Below, one piece after another: positions 30,701 to 31,197 of a stretch of DNA of 31,197 nucleotides (positions are counted from its first letter, which is position 1; each line of letters opens with the position of its first letter). Origin of the DNA: a virus; the IMG/VR virus record IMGVR_UViG_3300030085_005130, positions 1 through 31,197 of that record; one strand, given 5' to 3'. The notes under the pieces were generated by a model, which had not been told where the DNA came from, did no database searches, and was given only the letters and a program-made list of their open reading frames with translations. A program made the translations under genes and the position numbers.

Positions 30701-31197
30701 CTAAGACAATACCATCACCACAATAGGTTAATGCAGGAATTTGTTCAAGTCCAGCACCCATTTCAACTTTAGTCCAATTAAGTCCAAAGTCAGTAGACCT
30801 ATAAACATCACCATCGCCAGTATTGGAACCAGCACCTGCTAAGACAATACCATCACCACAATACTCTAATGAAAGAATAGATTCTAATCCAGAACCCATT
30901 TCAATCTGAATCCAAGTGCGTCCAAAATCAGTAGACCTGTAAATATCACCATCATCAGCAGTATTTGTAGATCCACTACCTGCTAAGACAATACCGTCAC
31001 CACAGTAGACTAATGCAGGAATTTGTTCAAGTCCCGTACCCACTTCAACTTTGGTCCAGACTTTAGCAATATCATCATTAAGACCTATAGGCATCGCAGG
31101 AGTATGAAGTTCCTGTCTAATAAAACCTGTAACATCAAGTTTTACTACTGGGTCAGCAGTTCCGACACCAACATAACCAGTGTGATGTTGATGATGG
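27705..31197 (-). CDS. giant fibre with two seven-repeat propeller domains, 5' end outside window (at least 1163 aa)
   Basis: The frame is open to the right edge: upstream of the internal Met at 31094 lie 34 more codons reading HHQHHTGYVGVGTADPVVKLDV and onward, a fibre unit like the internal HHEHLTGNIGIGSTQPTATLDV. The true start is therefore outside. Visible order: fibre unit; seven BNR/Asp-box repeats (30039-31058), each with YC(G/D)xG, LAGxG and S-(T/K)-D-x-G-x-(T/N)-W; a shaft with NVSGIATFQDD; seven FG-GAP-like repeats (28226-29480) with GILTG, FGxSVATSADGKTIVVGA and VYVFDREGN; another GSAQPTAKLDV unit; and a C-terminal domain with HVGCGSTIQAQKVLVMHDGTTAYSQEYAVMYN. It is probably a trimeric host-contact fibre. 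Confidence 0.9.
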   Translation of the reverse strand, partial: HHQHHTGYVGVGTADPVVKLDVTGFIRQELHTPAMPIGLNDDIAKVWTKVEVGTGLEQIPALVYCGDGIVLAGSGSTNTADDGDIYRSTDFGRTWIQIEMGSGLESILSLEYCGDGIVLAGAGSNTGDGDVYRSTDFGLNWTKVEMGAGLEQIPALTYCGDGIVLAGAGSNTGDGDIYRSTDYGQTWTKTHDSTTDEALTSSLNIIYSLTYCGDGLVLAGTGSSTRDGDILRSTDYGQTWTQKDMGYSNSLEAIHTILYCGSGIVLAGAGFDDDGIRGNGVVFKSKNYGKSWVRKIPHVDGSNNTDLESIHSLIYCDNGIVLAGAGSSTGDGDILKSTDLGENWTKVEMGSGLESVLSLVYCGNGIVLAGSGSSTGDGDIYRSDVGFSPASTIQGIHHEHLTGNIGIGSTQPTATLDVNGTLNVSGIATFQDDVYMGDNKRIYFGPSAGGYHSIYGDAQRLNINSVANNHIKISSNSMGGNVGNIEIRTGADGGKVYLTGAGGVGIYHTDTALKLETTSDGVTITGIVTAQKFVGDGKELTNLPPAGSDLVSYASASDISNSALSISGISTHNQVGILTGSLASDSNDYFGNSVATSADGNTIVVGAWGDAIGISASSSGVVYVFDREGNTFNEVGILTGTYASDVVDGFGEVVDISADGKTIVVGSIGDEVPGSSESSGVVYVFDREGNTFNEVGILTGTYATDSADVFGRSAAISADGKTIVVGAYNDEVPTSASSSGVTYVFDRVGNTFNEVGILTGTYASDSNDYFGTSVATSADGKTIVVGARQDEVPGYSSGLTYVFDREGNNFNQVGILTGSLETSSSLVNFGKSVATSADGKTIVVGAPQDSDDGSFSGVVYVFDREGNNFNEVGILTGTYASDSNDSFGQSVATSADGKTIVVGAHYDEVPGSSSSSGVTYVFNRQGNNFNEVGILTGTYASGSNDEFGYSVTCSADGKTIAVGAYNDDVPGSGSQSGVVYVFDQERETYVFSDANGNIGIGSAQPTAKLDVAGIVSATSFYGDGSQLSGIDATSLKDSNGVIRVQANTDGTISIGTHSIVSITTSHTASAGTPFTIDTFATSANDLAEYTIHVGCGSTIQAQKVLVMHDGTTAYSQEYAVMYNPNKIVSIEASISGSNVLLQATPETGISGITTYKIVRGGLS
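27715..27720 (-). promoter_or_regulatory. strong Shine-Dalgarno AGGAGG for the 467 aa gene
   Basis: AGGAGG on the minus strand, 11 bp before the ATG at 27703. It lies in the last codons of the giant fibre gene (RGGLS), so translation of the upstream gene would expose it. Confidence 0.75.
28226..29480 (-). repeat. seven FG-GAP-like blades of the giant fibre
   Basis: Seven repeats of about 60 residues: GILTGTYAS, then DSNDYFGxSVA, TSADGKTIVVGA, an acidic loop D(E/D)VPG, and SGVVYVFDREGN. Blade 4 and blade 5 have shortened loops. DNA of the repeats is highly similar; the plus-strand block gttaagataccaacttcatt recurs in nearly every copy. Confidence 0.9.
30039..31058 (-). repeat. seven Asp-box (BNR-like) blades of the giant fibre
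   Basis: Seven repeats of 43-53 residues with the sequence W-T-K-V-E-M-G, L-E-x-I/V, YCGDGIVLAGAGS, GDGDIYRSTDFG. The S-T-D-x-G-x-T-W element is the Asp-box signature of sialidase and Ycf48-like propellers. No sialidase arginine triad or catalytic residues are apparent, so a binding rather than catalytic role is likely. Confidence 0.88.

Noticed and set aside
30039-31058. Active sialidase
   Set aside because: Asp-box repeats are present, but the arginine triad, nucleophile tyrosine and acid/base aspartate pattern of sialidases is not apparent.
20902-31197. Diversity-generating retroelement
   Set aside because: No reverse transcriptase gene, template repeat or adenine-biased variable region with a matching template was seen; repeat variation is spread along domains.

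Overview
The window looks like part of the structural (tail/fibre) region of an AT-rich marine T4-like cyanophage (a cyanomyovirus infecting Synechococcus or Prochlorococcus). The reasons are: every convincing gene lies on the minus strand with spacers usually under 40 bp; most spacers carry a T4-type late promoter core, (C/A)ATAAATA or CTAAATA; fibre proteins are built from the VSGIST / GIGSTQPTAKLDV module seen in cyanophage fibres; and there is a phage-type glutaredoxin, a tail-assembly-chaperone-like protein and several small conserved-looking phage proteins. No tRNA, rRNA, CRISPR array, integrase or transposase was seen. Host and phage identity are inferred from this style, not from a database match.

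Layout in transcription order (right to left). 31197-27705: a giant fibre gene whose start lies beyond the right edge, carrying two different seven-repeat propeller-like domains. 27703-24903: two paralogous proteins with a beta-sandwich followed by a glycine-rich domain. 24886-20902: a small fibre-associated protein followed by three paralogous FG-GAP proteins, each with exactly seven repeats. 20831-18516: a fibre ending in a peptidase S74 intramolecular chaperone. 18465-12517: a 1982-residue fibre with a YadA-like head and a cupredoxin-like domain. 12477-5258: four further virion-type proteins of 319, 1824, 99 and 123 residues. 5255-2488: two proteins sharing one C-terminal module, one of them with added beta-sandwich repeats. 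2461-157: tail-assembly chaperone-like protein, glutaredoxin, a small membrane protein and three small phage proteins. 82-1: the start of a further gene, preceded by a sigma70-type promoter.

How it may work together (inference). Most of the window appears to encode an elaborate set of adhesins: long repetitive shafts, trimer-forming fibre modules, beta-propellers, beta-sandwiches and glycine-rich tips, which would contact the cell surface. Late promoters sit on or just behind the stop codon of the preceding gene, splitting the region into about ten short late units. Repeated paralogy (three FG-GAP proteins, two glycine-rich proteins, a duplicated C-terminal module, shared blocks between fibres) suggests growth by duplication and module exchange. 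The most unusual points are five predicted seven-bladed propellers in one phage region and a fibre domain that keeps a plausible type 1 copper site.
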